A stretch of DNA of 64,000 nucleotides from positions 558,001 through 622,000 of the forward strand of contig NZ_RKLR01000001.1 of assembly GCF_019599465.1 (NCBI RefSeq). The letters run 5' to 3'. Source of the stretch: Haloarcula rubra (GTDB lineage: Archaea > Halobacteriota > Halobacteria > Halobacteriales > Haloarculaceae). The translations under genes were made by a program, and so were the position numbers. Under the pieces are notes generated by a model, which was not told where the DNA came from, ran no database searches, and saw only the letters and a program-made list of their open reading frames with translations. Shown here piece after piece: positions 16,556 through 25,030 of the stretch (position 1 is its first letter; each line of letters starts with the position of its first letter).

Positions 16556-18082
16556 ATGTCAGACCTCGGCAAGGGTTTGGACAGACGGAGCGTCCTCGAA
16601 GGTGTCGGCGCGTTACTCGGCGGCGCCGCGGTCGGTCCGCAGTTGGTCAGTGCGGGGACCGCGGACCGGTACATCGTGCTGACACAGGGGGCGAGCGTCC
16701 CTGCCCGTCTCGAGGACGCGGGCTTTTCGGTCACACGTGAACTCGCCGGTGGCAGTGTCCTCCTCGCGGCCGGGACCGGCGACCCGGCGAGCGTCCGCGG
16801 CGTCGAGAGCGCGGTACGAGACGTGCGACTCCGACTCGAACGGCCGGCGAAGGCGGTCCCGCGACCCGACGCCGCGGCCGACACGAGAGACGAGTCGCTG
16901 TACCAGCACCAGTGGGACAAGCAGACGACCGACGCCGCCGAGGCACACGACGTGACGACGGGCGAGGGTGCCACTATCGCCGTCGTCGATACCGGGACGG
17001 ACATCGACCACCCGGACCTCGCGCCCAACGTCACGCCGGGGGCGCTGTTCAGGCGCGTGGCCGGGACTGGGTCCCGGGACGGCGTCTTCACCGGTACCGG
17101 CGTCGACGTACGACTTCCCTCGGACCCGCTGACCGACGCCGACGCGGTGACGAACGCCGACGGGACGGTCGTCGGGTACGAGCCGTCGGCGTTCGAGGTC
17201 GACCAGTCGCGCGACGCCTCCGACGACGTCGAGGGGCACGGGTCACACGTCTCGGGCATCGCCGCCGCCTCCGTCGGCGAGGCGGTCGTCGGCGACAGCA
17301 CGGGTATCGCCGGGACGGCGCCGGACGCCACTATCGTCCCCCATCGCGTGTTCTACTGGGAGCGTCGAGACGTTACCTACGAGGGCGAGAACGGCGAGCG
17401 GACGGAGGAACTGGTCGTCACGTCGACGACGACGGCCGACATTCTCGCGGCCGTCGACTTCGCGGCGAACACGCTGGGCGTCGACGCGATGAACCTCTCA
17501 ATCGGGACGCCGCCGCTCCCGCCGCGACTCAACAGCGACGGGTTCCGGCAGGCCTACCGAAAGGTGATTCAGGACGCCGTCTCGGCGGGGAGCGTCGTGG
17601 TCGTCAGCGCCGGCAACAGCGGCACCGAACTCGACCGGGGCGGCGTGTTCACCGTCCCCAACAGCGTACCCGGTGCGACCAGCGTCGCGGCCACCGGGCC
17701 GAACGACGAGCGCGTGTTCTACTCGAACTACGGGGCCAACGAGATTACGCTGGCCGCGCCCGGCGGCGGGTACGAGACGCTGGCGAAGACGCTCTCACAG
17801 GAGACGGCGTGGCCCTTCCCGACCAACCTCGTCCTCTCGACGACGCCGCCGGACGTCTACGGCGCCGCCTACGCGTACTTCGCGGGCACCTCGATGGCCG
17901 CCCCGCAGGTGGCCGGCGCAGCGGCGCTGGTGGCCGCAGTGAACCCCGACCTCACCGCCAGTCAGGTCGAGTCCGTCCTCACGAACACGACGAAAGACGC
18001 CACCGGGCAGGAGGTAGACGACCTCGGCGCAGGTGTGTTGGACGTGGCCGCAGCGGTCGAGGCTGCCGACGACCGACGGTAG
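16556..18082 (+). CDS. halolysin-like subtilase, Tat-exported
   Basis: A 508-residue secreted serine protease. LDRRSVLEGVGALLGGAAVG is a Tat signal peptide; a propeptide-like region spans about 35-115. The triad is Asp145 (AVVDTGTDIDHPD), His228 (EGHGSHVSG) and the Ser of FAGTSMAAPQVAGAAAL, with the oxyanion Asn in SAGNSG. It lacks the C-terminal extension of classical halolysins, ending soon after the catalytic domain. A GTTTTAACA stretch at about 16523-16531 is a plausible TATA box. Transcribed divergently from trpB. Confidence 0.92.
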   Translation: MSDLGKGLDRRSVLEGVGALLGGAAVGPQLVSAGTADRYIVLTQGASVPARLEDAGFSVTRELAGGSVLLAAGTGDPASVRGVESAVRDVRLRLERPAKAVPRPDAAADTRDESLYQHQWDKQTTDAAEAHDVTTGEGATIAVVDTGTDIDHPDLAPNVTPGALFRRVAGTGSRDGVFTGTGVDVRLPSDPLTDADAVTNADGTVVGYEPSAFEVDQSRDASDDVEGHGSHVSGIAAASVGEAVVGDSTGIAGTAPDATIVPHRVFYWERRDVTYEGENGERTEELVVTSTTTADILAAVDFAANTLGVDAMNLSIGTPPLPPRLNSDGFRQAYRKVIQDAVSAGSVVVVSAGNSGTELDRGGVFTVPNSVPGATSVAATGPNDERVFYSNYGANEITLAAPGGGYETLAKTLSQETAWPFPTNLVLSTTPPDVYGAAYAYFAGTSMAAPQVAGAAALVAAVNPDLTASQVESVLTNTTKDATGQEVDDLGAGVLDVAAAVEAADDRR

Positions 18083-18116
18083 GTGCCCTGTGCGGCCTCG
18101 ACCGAACACCTACCGT
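18076..18116. terminator. 10-bp inverted repeat carrying both convergent stops
   Basis: ACGGTAGGTG (18076-18085) and CACCTACCGT (18107-18116) are perfect reverse complements with a 21-base loop. The TAG codons of the subtilase and of the RNase H-like gene each lie inside one arm. This is a good candidate for a bidirectional terminator; seen in sequence, function inferred. Confidence 0.55.
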
Positions 18117-18562
18117 TCGTGTCCCGCCCGCGCCAACCGGTGGGCGCGCTCGTTCTCCCCGCGGTCGACCGCCCGGTAGGTGACGACCGGCACGTCGGCG
18201 ACGCACTCGCGGATGGCGTCCACGCGACGGCGAGCGATGCGGTTCCTCGGGGTCGCTGGTTCTGTGGGGTCGACGGCGCGGAGCACCGCGTCGGCGTCGC
18301 CGTGGACGTGCAGCGAGGCCACTGTCGTCGGGTAGGCCCCGACGGCCCGCACGGCCTCCAGCAACGCCCGGTACTCCAGATGGGCGCTGGAGACGAACGC
18401 GTCGACGGCCAGTGACCGCTCGACCACCGTCGTCGCCCCGTCTTCGACGAGGAACCCCACCGCGGCCGACGTGGGCGTCCCGTCGTCCGACTCGTAGAGC
18501 ACGCTCGCGTCGAAGTACAGCAGGAGTGAGGGGCTGGTCGGTGCCTCGTCGGCCGGCGGCAT
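18110..18562 (-). CDS. RNase H-like protein
   Basis: A 150-residue protein with the RNase HI fold. The first aspartate is in LLLYFDASVLY, the glutamate in AHLEYRALLEAV and the second aspartate in VHGDADAVLRAV. Where RNase HI has the last catalytic aspartate (pattern N..AD.LA) this protein reads NERAHRLARAG, so a histidine seems to replace it. It may be a haloarchaeal RNase H with an altered site or a non-nuclease paralogue. The ATG at 18562 gives the most natural N-terminus. It ends against the subtilase. Confidence 0.75.
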   Translation of the reverse strand: MPPADEAPTSPSLLLYFDASVLYESDDGTPTSAAVGFLVEDGATTVVERSLAVDAFVSSAHLEYRALLEAVRAVGAYPTTVASLHVHGDADAVLRAVDPTEPATPRNRIARRRVDAIRECVADVPVVTYRAVDRGENERAHRLARAGHER

Positions 18563-18609
18563 ACCGTCGTCTCGGACCGACCGGGGGAAAGGCCCGTCGG
18601 TCGCCGCGG

Positions 18610-19821
18610 TCAGTCCTCTGCCGTCGTCGGTGTGAACGACCGGCCGTCGGCGTAGATACTGGTGACGAGGAACGCACCGGCGACGAGCGGAATGACGGCA
18701 CAGGCCGCGTACACCGGCGCGAACCCGACGGACTCGACGACCGGCAGCGACACCATCGGGCCGAGGGCGCCGCCGAAGTCGCCGAGGACGTTGTTCGTCG
18801 CGGTGGCTCGCCCCATCCGCTCGCTCGGCGTGAGGTCCGCCAGCAGGGCGACCAGCGGTCCGCTCGCACCCCCCTGTCCGGCGCCGACGAGGAGACAGGC
18901 CCCGACGAACGTCGGCAGGGTGTCGGCGACGGCCAGCAGGAGGAAGCCGGCGAACGAGACGACGAGGAAACCGAGCAACACGGGAACCCGACGGCCCTCG
19001 CGGTCGCTCAGTGTCCCGCCGCCGAGCATGAGGCCCGCGGCGGCCACGACGGTCACGGCCATCAGGATGCCCGAGAGCCCCTGCGGGCCGTACCCCAGCG
19101 TCGTGAGGTTCCGCGCCTCCACGACGAGGACCAGCGTCGCGAACAGCGCCCCGAGGTAGGCGAAGTAGAGACCGAAGTTGACGAACCCGACCGTCAGCGC
19201 CGGCTTGCTCGTGTCGACGTCCAGCGGCGAGACGCCGCGTTCGGTGCCGTCGACGTGGGTCTCGGGGACGAGTCGGTAGGCGACGGCGCTCGCGAGCAGT
19301 GCGAACGCCGCCGCGACGACGAACGCCGTCTCGACGCTGTAGGCCTCGCTGACGACGCCGCCCAGAACGAGGCCGACCGGGAACCCGAGGGTGATACCGC
19401 CCCGCACCACGCCCATGTTCGCCCCGCGGGAGTCGGCCTCGCTCACGTCGGCGGCGATGGTGTAGGCGGTGGCGAAGACGAGCGCGCTCCCGATACCCCA
19501 GAGGACGCGAGCGAGGAGGAACCACGCCTCGGGGAGGGGCGCGTCGATGGCGACGACGTAGCCCAACGTCGCGATACCCTCGACGAAGAGGCCGACGACG
19601 AACGGCGTCCGAGTCCCGACGCGGTCGATGAGCGACCCGGCCGGCGCGTTGGCGACGATGCGCGTAAAGCGATTGGCGCTGAGGATGAGACCGACGAGGA
19701 ACGGCGAGATACCGAGGATGGCACCGAGGTTCGGCAGTATCGGGAAGACGACGCCGCCGCCGAACCCGACGAAGAACGTGCTCACGATGACGGCGAGGAC
19801 GACGGTCCGGGAGCGAGTCAT
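18610..19821 (-). CDS. MFS transporter
   Basis: A 403-residue major facilitator protein with about twelve hydrophobic segments. The ATG at 19821 (MTRSRTVVLAVIVSTFFVGF) was chosen because it places the first transmembrane helix at the N-terminus. A loop sequence SLIDRVGTRTPFV between helices 2 and 3 corresponds to the MFS motif A, and SDREGRRVPVLLG is the second-half counterpart. The substrate is unknown; drug or sugar efflux types are both possible. No regulator is adjacent. Confidence 0.88.
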   Translation of the reverse strand: MTRSRTVVLAVIVSTFFVGFGGGVVFPILPNLGAILGISPFLVGLILSANRFTRIVANAPAGSLIDRVGTRTPFVVGLFVEGIATLGYVVAIDAPLPEAWFLLARVLWGIGSALVFATAYTIAADVSEADSRGANMGVVRGGITLGFPVGLVLGGVVSEAYSVETAFVVAAAFALLASAVAYRLVPETHVDGTERGVSPLDVDTSKPALTVGFVNFGLYFAYLGALFATLVLVVEARNLTTLGYGPQGLSGILMAVTVVAAAGLMLGGGTLSDREGRRVPVLLGFLVVSFAGFLLLAVADTLPTFVGACLLVGAGQGGASGPLVALLADLTPSERMGRATATNNVLGDFGGALGPMVSLPVVESVGFAPVYAACAVIPLVAGAFLVTSIYADGRSFTPTTAED

Positions 19822-20072
19822 CGCGGCGTCACACTCACCAGCGCGGGGGCCACCGCTCGGTCCATACCGTCGTTCGGTCGCCTCAGCCAATTATGCGTGT
19901 CGCTGTCGGGCCGACTGCCCGAACGCTCCGGGACGGACCGATGGCTCCCAGCGTCCGGTATACGCTGTCTCTATCTGTAAACAAGGCGGTCGAACGACAG
20001 TGCTGTCCGTCCGGCCGTCCAGACGCCGACCGCCATGTGGGGCCCGACGGGGCGAGAACACCGACTACCGCG

Positions 20073-20402
20073 CTAGAGGTCCAGTTGCGGGCCGGGCTTC
20101 CAGGTGTTGCCTTCGAGGACGACGAGGTCGTAGCGTTCGAGGACCTGCATGGCGTCGACGACGGCCTCGGCGTCGAAGGTCGCGTTCATGTCGGCGGGCA
20201 ACTGGTCCGCGATGGCGCTCCGGGTGCCGCCGTCGATGCGGACGACTGTCTCGAGTAGCGTCTCGAAGTCGGCCAACACGGGGGTCAGAGAGACGCCCCC
20301 GGACGTATCGGTCTCGAGTTTCGACATGACCTCGTCGTAGCTTCCCGTTATCTCCATCGAGACGGCGACCGTCTCGTCGTCGGTGTCGGTTTCGTCTGCC
20401 AT
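20073..20402 (-). CDS. small winged-helix-like protein, hypothetical
   Basis: A 109-residue acidic protein. The C-terminal two thirds (FDAEAVVDAMQVLERYDLVV preceded by RSAIADQLP and followed by a WKPGP strand) looks like a winged helix, but I do not recognise the family. An N-terminal stretch rich in Asp and Thr precedes it. It is the first gene left of an 860-bp AT-rich gap. The start codon is preceded by GAAATACG and ATATATG stretches that could provide a TATA box. Confidence 0.6.
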   Translation of the reverse strand: MADETDTDDETVAVSMEITGSYDEVMSKLETDTSGGVSLTPVLADFETLLETVVRIDGGTRSAIADQLPADMNATFDAEAVVDAMQVLERYDLVVLEGNTWKPGPQLDL

Positions 20403-21262
20403 TGGCAGAGATATATGTGGGCTATCGGAAATACGTTTCCGTATCTGTGGTATCGAGAGCAGAACACTTCGTTTTGGTTTCAGACGGAGTAGGAACAGCG
20501 ATATCGGTTGCGCTCGTCGGAGAATCGGTCGCCGGTCGCGGCCGGACTGTGAACGACACTCCGTCACTGCAGTCGAGTTCTGTCTACACCGGCCGAGTCT
20601 CGCCGCGACGGCACAGGTCCGGAGTCGTCGGGAGCACTGTACGTCAGCGTGTGGCGGACACCGAACCGACGTCGCTGGAGGTGATTTTCTAGCTCTATTA
20701 CCAGCACCTGCTATCGTATTTCCCGAATACAGATATAGAGTTCTGTTTTTGAATTCATACACCAACAGGAAGAGTCGATAGGGAATCGATGCAACGTGAG
20801 GTGGAAATCCGCAGAACGTCGCCCAGGCACCTGCGAACTACACGTACGACGAGAGAGTGGCCGACGAGAGAATCGAACAGAGTTTTCACCGAACCAGCCA
20901 CGGTATCTGGCGTCGAGCTCGCCTACACCTACCCTAAATACCGAATATATGTCATCCAATATCCCATAGCCCACCACAGGATTAGATATTCTATATCGAA
21001 GTATAGAATACATCTCTATTTCTCGACTTTTCTAGCCCAAATCTTTCCTATCGCTTCCAAAATCGCCTTTCGTCGGGTTCTCCGTCCTCGGCGGTTGGTA
21101 AGAGTACCGTCGCCACTGTCTGCGTCGACAGATTCGTGTCTCGGTCCGAGCACTCGACTCGACGCCGCCGGCTTCGGCGGTCGAGGAGCGGTCAGGACGT
21201 CGGCGGCCCAGAGCGAGACCGTGAGTATCCTGCTCGCAGCGCGATGGACAGGTGCGATACCC
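20403..21262. other. 860-bp AT-rich spacer without a convincing gene
   Basis: The longest gene-free stretch in the window, clearly richer in A/T than its surroundings, especially 20690-20800 and 20930-21070. Short open frames exist on both strands but none has haloarchaeal codon bias or a recognisable product. It contains the perfect 9-bp inverted repeat at 20987-21010. It lies at the left edge of the carbohydrate block, and may hold regulatory sites, a small RNA or decayed foreign DNA. Confidence 0.6.
20987..21010. repeat. 9-bp perfect inverted repeat, TATTCTATA/TATAGAATA
   Basis: TATTCTATA (20987-20995) and TATAGAATA (21002-21010) flank six bases. It is one of the strongest A/T-rich dyads in the window and resembles an operator overlapping a TATA element, but no gene start follows closely on either strand. 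It lies about 250 bp downstream of the glycerol kinase stop. Confidence 0.5.
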
Positions 21263-22804
21263 TCACGTTCGGTGCGTGTCTGTCGCCCAGTCGAGCGAGC
21301 GCTCGACGGCGGACTCCCAGCGGTCGTACTTCCGGGCCGCCGTCTCGGCGTCCAGCGACGGTTCGAACTGGCGGTCGACCTGCCAGTTCCACCGGAGTTC
21401 GTCGAGGGAGCCCCAGTAGTCGACGGCGAGGCCGGCCGCGTACGCCGCCCCGAGCGCCGTCGTCTCGTCGACTACCGGACGGACGATGTCCGTCTGGACG
21501 ACGTCAGACTGCAGTTGACAGAAGAAGTCGTTCTTCACCGCACCGCCGTCGACGCGTAGCGACGGCGTCGCCACCCCGGCGTCTGCCGCCATGGCGGTCG
21601 TCACGTCGCGGGTCTGATAGGCGATCGACTCCAGCGTCGCTCGGACGACGTGTGCTTTGCGGGTGCCACGGGTCAGCCCGACGATGGTCCCGCACGCGCG
21701 GCAGTCCCAGTGCGGCGCGCCCAGTCCGTCGAAGGCCGGCACCACGTAGACGCCGTCGGTCGAGTCGACGGAACGGGCCAGTTCTGCGGTCTGGGCGTCG
21801 TTGGTGAGCAGTCCGACGTCGCCCAACCACCTGATGGCTGCGCCCGCAGTGAACACCGACCCCTCCAGCGCGTACTGGACCGGCTCTCCCGACAGTTGAA
21901 AGCCGACGGTCGTCAACAGTCCGTGCTCGGACTCGACGGCGTCCTCGCCCGTGTGCATCAGGCAGAACGACCCGACGCCGTAGGTGTTCTTCGTGTCGCC
22001 GGGGTCGAAACAGGTCTGGCCGAGCAGCGCTGCCTGCTGGTCGCCCAGCGCACCGGCGACGGGAACCTCGGCCCCGAGGAAGCCGTCGGCGTCGGTGTAG
22101 CCGTAGTACGCCTCGTCGGAGGACGGGCGGACCGTCGGAAGCATCGACCGTGGTACGTCGAACTCCTCTAGGAGTGCGTCGTCCCACTCGAGGTCACGGA
22201 CGTCGTACAGCATCGTCCGCGAGGCGTTGGTGACGTCCGTGACGTGGTTGCCGGTGAGCTTGTAGACGAGCCACGCGTCGACGGTCCCGAACAGGAGGTC
22301 CCCCGCTTCGGCGCGGTCACGGACGTCGTCGGCCCGGGTCCGGTCGAGTTTCAGCGGGTCGGCGTTGTCGAGTATCCACTCGACTTTGGTCGCGGAGAAG
22401 TACGGGTCACACTCGAGGCCAGTCGTCTCGCGGATTCGGTCGGCCACGGCAGTGTCCCGCATCGCCGAGACACGGTCGACCGTTCGACGGTCCCGCCAGA
22501 CGAGTGCGTTGTACACCGGCCTCCCGGTTTCGGCGTCCCAGACGACGGTCGTCTCACGCTGATTCGCGACGCCGATAGCGCCGAGTTGTGTGGCGTCCAG
22601 CCCCGCGTCGTTCAGCGCAGTCGTCACGACGGCTTTCGTGTTGTTCCATATCTCCACGGGGTCGTGTTCGACCCATCCCGGTTCCGGGTGTATCTGTTCG
22701 TGTCGTCTGTACGCGCTGGCGACTACCCGCCCGTCGTGGTCGAAGACCATGAACCGGGTCCCCGCCGTCCCCTGGTCGATAGCGCCGACGTATGTCGTAG
22801 CCAT
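21263..22804 (-). CDS. glpK: glycerol kinase
   Basis: A 513-residue FGGY-family glycerol kinase, making sn-glycerol 3-phosphate from glycerol and ATP in the cytoplasm. GAIDQGTAGTRFMVFD at the N-terminus is the phosphate-binding motif (the usual SS pair is AG here), and GSFCLMHTG, DGLGAPHWD and LRVDGGAVKNDFFCQLQSD match the family. Length is normal. The usual glpABC dehydrogenase genes are not adjacent. It is divergent from gfcR across 238 bp; a GATTTTATAC element about 70 bases upstream implies a leader of roughly 40 bases. Confidence 0.95.
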   Translation of the reverse strand: MATTYVGAIDQGTAGTRFMVFDHDGRVVASAYRRHEQIHPEPGWVEHDPVEIWNNTKAVVTTALNDAGLDATQLGAIGVANQRETTVVWDAETGRPVYNALVWRDRRTVDRVSAMRDTAVADRIRETTGLECDPYFSATKVEWILDNADPLKLDRTRADDVRDRAEAGDLLFGTVDAWLVYKLTGNHVTDVTNASRTMLYDVRDLEWDDALLEEFDVPRSMLPTVRPSSDEAYYGYTDADGFLGAEVPVAGALGDQQAALLGQTCFDPGDTKNTYGVGSFCLMHTGEDAVESEHGLLTTVGFQLSGEPVQYALEGSVFTAGAAIRWLGDVGLLTNDAQTAELARSVDSTDGVYVVPAFDGLGAPHWDCRACGTIVGLTRGTRKAHVVRATLESIAYQTRDVTTAMAADAGVATPSLRVDGGAVKNDFFCQLQSDVVQTDIVRPVVDETTALGAAYAAGLAVDYWGSLDELRWNWQVDRQFEPSLDAETAARKYDRWESAVERSLDWATDTHRT

Positions 22805-22869
22805 GGTTGCTTACTTTTCGACGAGCGTCCTGTTCGGTCGCCGCATAGCAGGGAATAACAGAAGCCGAG

Positions 22870-22881
22870 CGTATAAAATCA
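22870..22881 (-). promoter_or_regulatory. probable glpK TATA box
   Basis: On the minus strand this segment reads GATTTTATAC, a good haloarchaeal TATA element. It lies about 70 bases from the glpK ATG. The sequence before the ATG has no Shine-Dalgarno-like purine run. Confidence 0.5.
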
Positions 22882-23005
22882 ATTATTTCCGCTTATTCCT
22901 ACCCGATACAATGTGCGCGGCCGTGACTACGATAGGTGATTCAGCCGGCGGTCGCCGTCGAATCCAACGGCTATCTTTCATGCCCGTCACATTAGCACGT
23001 ATTAA

Positions 23006-23017
23006 TTATAATTATAA
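23006..23017. promoter_or_regulatory. palindromic TATA region before gfcR
   Basis: TTATAATTATAA is a perfect 12-bp palindrome centred 31 bases before the gfcR ATG, where the TATA box is expected. A dimeric regulator could bind here, so autoregulation by GfcR is a reasonable guess; the sequence alone shows only the palindrome and its position. Confidence 0.5.
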
Positions 23018-23042
23018 CCACAGGAACCGGAGTTGTCCGTAG

Positions 23043-23669
23043 ATGAAGTACATCGACAAGCTGATCGATAGCGCAGAGGAGATGACCCAGAACGGCCTCT
23101 CGCAGGGGGAAGTAGCCGACGAACTGAACGTCTCGCGCGAGACAGCGAGTTGGCTCGTCGCCCAGAGCGGGCCCCGGACCACCGAGGGGGCCGACGCCGA
23201 GAGTCCGACCGACGTCCACGTCGATTGGAGCGCAATCGGCCGAGACGGCCACCGCCTGAGTTATCTCGGCGCCATCATGGCGGACCTGCTCTCGAAACAG
23301 GGCGACGACGTCGACCTCACGGTCGGCATCGGCAAGTCCGGCGGGCCACTGGCGACGGTGGTGAGTCAGGAACTCGGTACCGACCTCAGCGTCTACATGC
23401 CCGGCAAGTACCAGTGGAACGACGACGAGAACGGGACGGTCAGCGGGTCGTTCTCACGGAGTTTCGCGACCATCGAGGGCCGGGACTGCTACGTCGTCGA
23501 CGACAACGTCGACACTGGCCGGACGATGACGGAGACCATCGAACAGATTCGGGACCACGGCGGGACCCCCCGAGCGAGCGCCGTGATAACCGACAAACTC
23601 GGCCGAGACGAGATAGAGGGCGTCCCGATACACGCCCTCGTCAAAATCGTCCAGATGACCGACGAGTGA
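23043..23669 (+). CDS. gfcR: GfcR-type PRTase-like transcription regulator
   Basis: A 208-residue protein joining an N-terminal helix-turn-helix (about residues 1-45, with GLSQGEVADELNVSRETASW) to a phosphoribosyltransferase-like domain with the PRPP loop CYVVDDNVDTGRTM. This architecture is GfcR, described in Haloferax as the activator of sugar degradation and glycolytic genes, formerly misannotated as orotate phosphoribosyltransferase PyrE. Here it adjoins glpK, treT and a run of sugar-phosphate genes, so local control of that block is likely. The palindromic TATA region at 23006-23017 precedes it. Confidence 0.9.
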   Translation: MKYIDKLIDSAEEMTQNGLSQGEVADELNVSRETASWLVAQSGPRTTEGADAESPTDVHVDWSAIGRDGHRLSYLGAIMADLLSKQGDDVDLTVGIGKSGGPLATVVSQELGTDLSVYMPGKYQWNDDENGTVSGSFSRSFATIEGRDCYVVDDNVDTGRTMTETIEQIRDHGGTPRASAVITDKLGRDEIEGVPIHALVKIVQMTDE

Positions 23670-23687
23670 GTCCGGCCCGGGAGTGCG

Positions 23688-24947
23688 TTATCCCGCTCGA
23701 CCGCCCTCGGTGACCGTCGCGAGTAGCGTGAGGTAGTCCTCGACCAAACGTGGGGTGAGGAACCGTTCGCGGACCGTCTCACGGCCTCGGTCGCCGAGGC
23801 TCGCACGGAGTTGGTCGTCCTCTAACAGTCCCGTGACTCGGTCGGCAGTGCCGGCGATGTCCATCGGTTCGACGAGGTAGCCGTTCACGCCGTCGTCGAT
23901 CTGCAGTGGGATACCACCGACGTCCCCCCCGACGACCGGCGTCCCCTTCCAGAGCGCCTCCGAGACGGTCAGCGCGAACCCTTCGCGCAGGGACTTCTGG
24001 AGGACGACGTCGGCGTACCGCTGGAGCGCGTTGATACCGGCGTCCGGGAGGTTCGTCAGGAGGTGGACGTCCGGCGAGTCTGCCGCTGCCGCTTCGACTT
24101 TCCGGTACACCTCGATACCCTCGGGGTCGTCGTCGGGCATCGACCCGACCAGCGCGAGTTGTGTGTCGGGTACCGATTCGGTCACATCGTGGTAGGCGTC
24201 GATGACGCCCAGCGGGTCCTTCCAGGGGTCGAACCGGGAGATCTGCAGCATCAACGGTCGGTCGGTGTCGAACGGGAAGCTCTCGGGGTCGGCCGCTTCG
24301 GCGGCCGCACCCGAGAGTTCGTCCAGCGGTCGGTTCTTCTCCGTGAGGGGGTCGATAGCGGGGTGGACGGCCACCTTCTCGACGCCCGAAATCGCGTCGC
24401 CGTACTCCGGGAGAGTGAATATCGCACGGTCGATGGGGTCCAGATACGACTGGACGAACTCGAGGTACGCCGGCGTCGCGTCCGTGAGGTCGATGTGGCA
24501 CCGCCAGACAAGCACCGTCTCGGGGAACGTCTCTGCCAGCGTCGGAGCCATACCGAGCGACTGTGGGTCGTGGAGCACGACGACGTCGTACCGGTCGGTC
24601 AGGGCCTGTGCGTTCTCGACGGTGACGGTCCGGTACGTCTCGCGCATCGACTCGGTGAACTCGCTGCGGTCACCCTGAAGGCCGTTGTGAATCGCCTTCG
24701 TCACGTCGTAGAACTCGTCCGGAGCGTCCATGACCAACCAATCCGTGTCGACACCCACGTCGTTCAGCAGTGGCACCAGCGAGTGGAGTATCTCCGCGAC
24801 ACCGCCGCCACTCGCCGTCGTGTTGACGTGTGCGACCCGGACGTCGCCGAGTTCCGACGCCGCCTCGTGTATCGCGTCACGCTGCTGCTCTCTGACGTAC
24901 GGGTCGTACGCCGCGATGGACTGGGACTCCGTGCGTGCGTTGTGCAT
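23688..24947 (-). CDS. treT: trehalose synthase of the TreT type (GT4)
   Basis: A 419-residue GT4 glycosyltransferase. VAHVNTTASGGGVAEILHSL is the nucleotide-sugar-side N-terminal loop typical of TreT, ISRFDPWKDPLGVIDAY the central motif, and SLREGFALTVSEALWKGTPV carries the E..7..E motif that binds the donor. TreT joins NDP-glucose and free glucose to trehalose in one step. The ATG at 24947 is preferred to a GTG six codons upstream. It lies third in a same-strand row after the mutase and the HAD gene, in keeping with osmolyte synthesis; other retaining GT4 activities cannot be excluded. Confidence 0.85.
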   Translation of the reverse strand: MHNARTESQSIAAYDPYVREQQRDAIHEAASELGDVRVAHVNTTASGGGVAEILHSLVPLLNDVGVDTDWLVMDAPDEFYDVTKAIHNGLQGDRSEFTESMRETYRTVTVENAQALTDRYDVVVLHDPQSLGMAPTLAETFPETVLVWRCHIDLTDATPAYLEFVQSYLDPIDRAIFTLPEYGDAISGVEKVAVHPAIDPLTEKNRPLDELSGAAAEAADPESFPFDTDRPLMLQISRFDPWKDPLGVIDAYHDVTESVPDTQLALVGSMPDDDPEGIEVYRKVEAAAADSPDVHLLTNLPDAGINALQRYADVVLQKSLREGFALTVSEALWKGTPVVGGDVGGIPLQIDDGVNGYLVEPMDIAGTADRVTGLLEDDQLRASLGDRGRETVRERFLTPRLVEDYLTLLATVTEGGRAG

Positions 24948-25030
24948 TACTTGGTAACAGTTCACATTCGGGGCACATTACGATTTGGGTGCTCCGGCGG
25001 GCGTTCGGTACCTCCTCATCGATAGGTCGG

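Noticed and set aside
20402-20692. A 96-codon plus-strand frame in the AT-rich gap
   Set aside because: Codon use is not haloarchaeal in character, the product shows no domain, and the ATG region is more likely the promoter of the divergent gene.
20711-21013. A 100-codon minus-strand frame containing the dyad
   Set aside because: Unusual codon use and low similarity to any family; the dyad occupies its first codons.
23043-23669. Annotating the PRTase-like gene as orotate phosphoribosyltransferase (pyrE)
   Set aside because: The N-terminal helix-turn-helix and the sugar-gene setting fit the regulator GfcR, not a pyrimidine enzyme.
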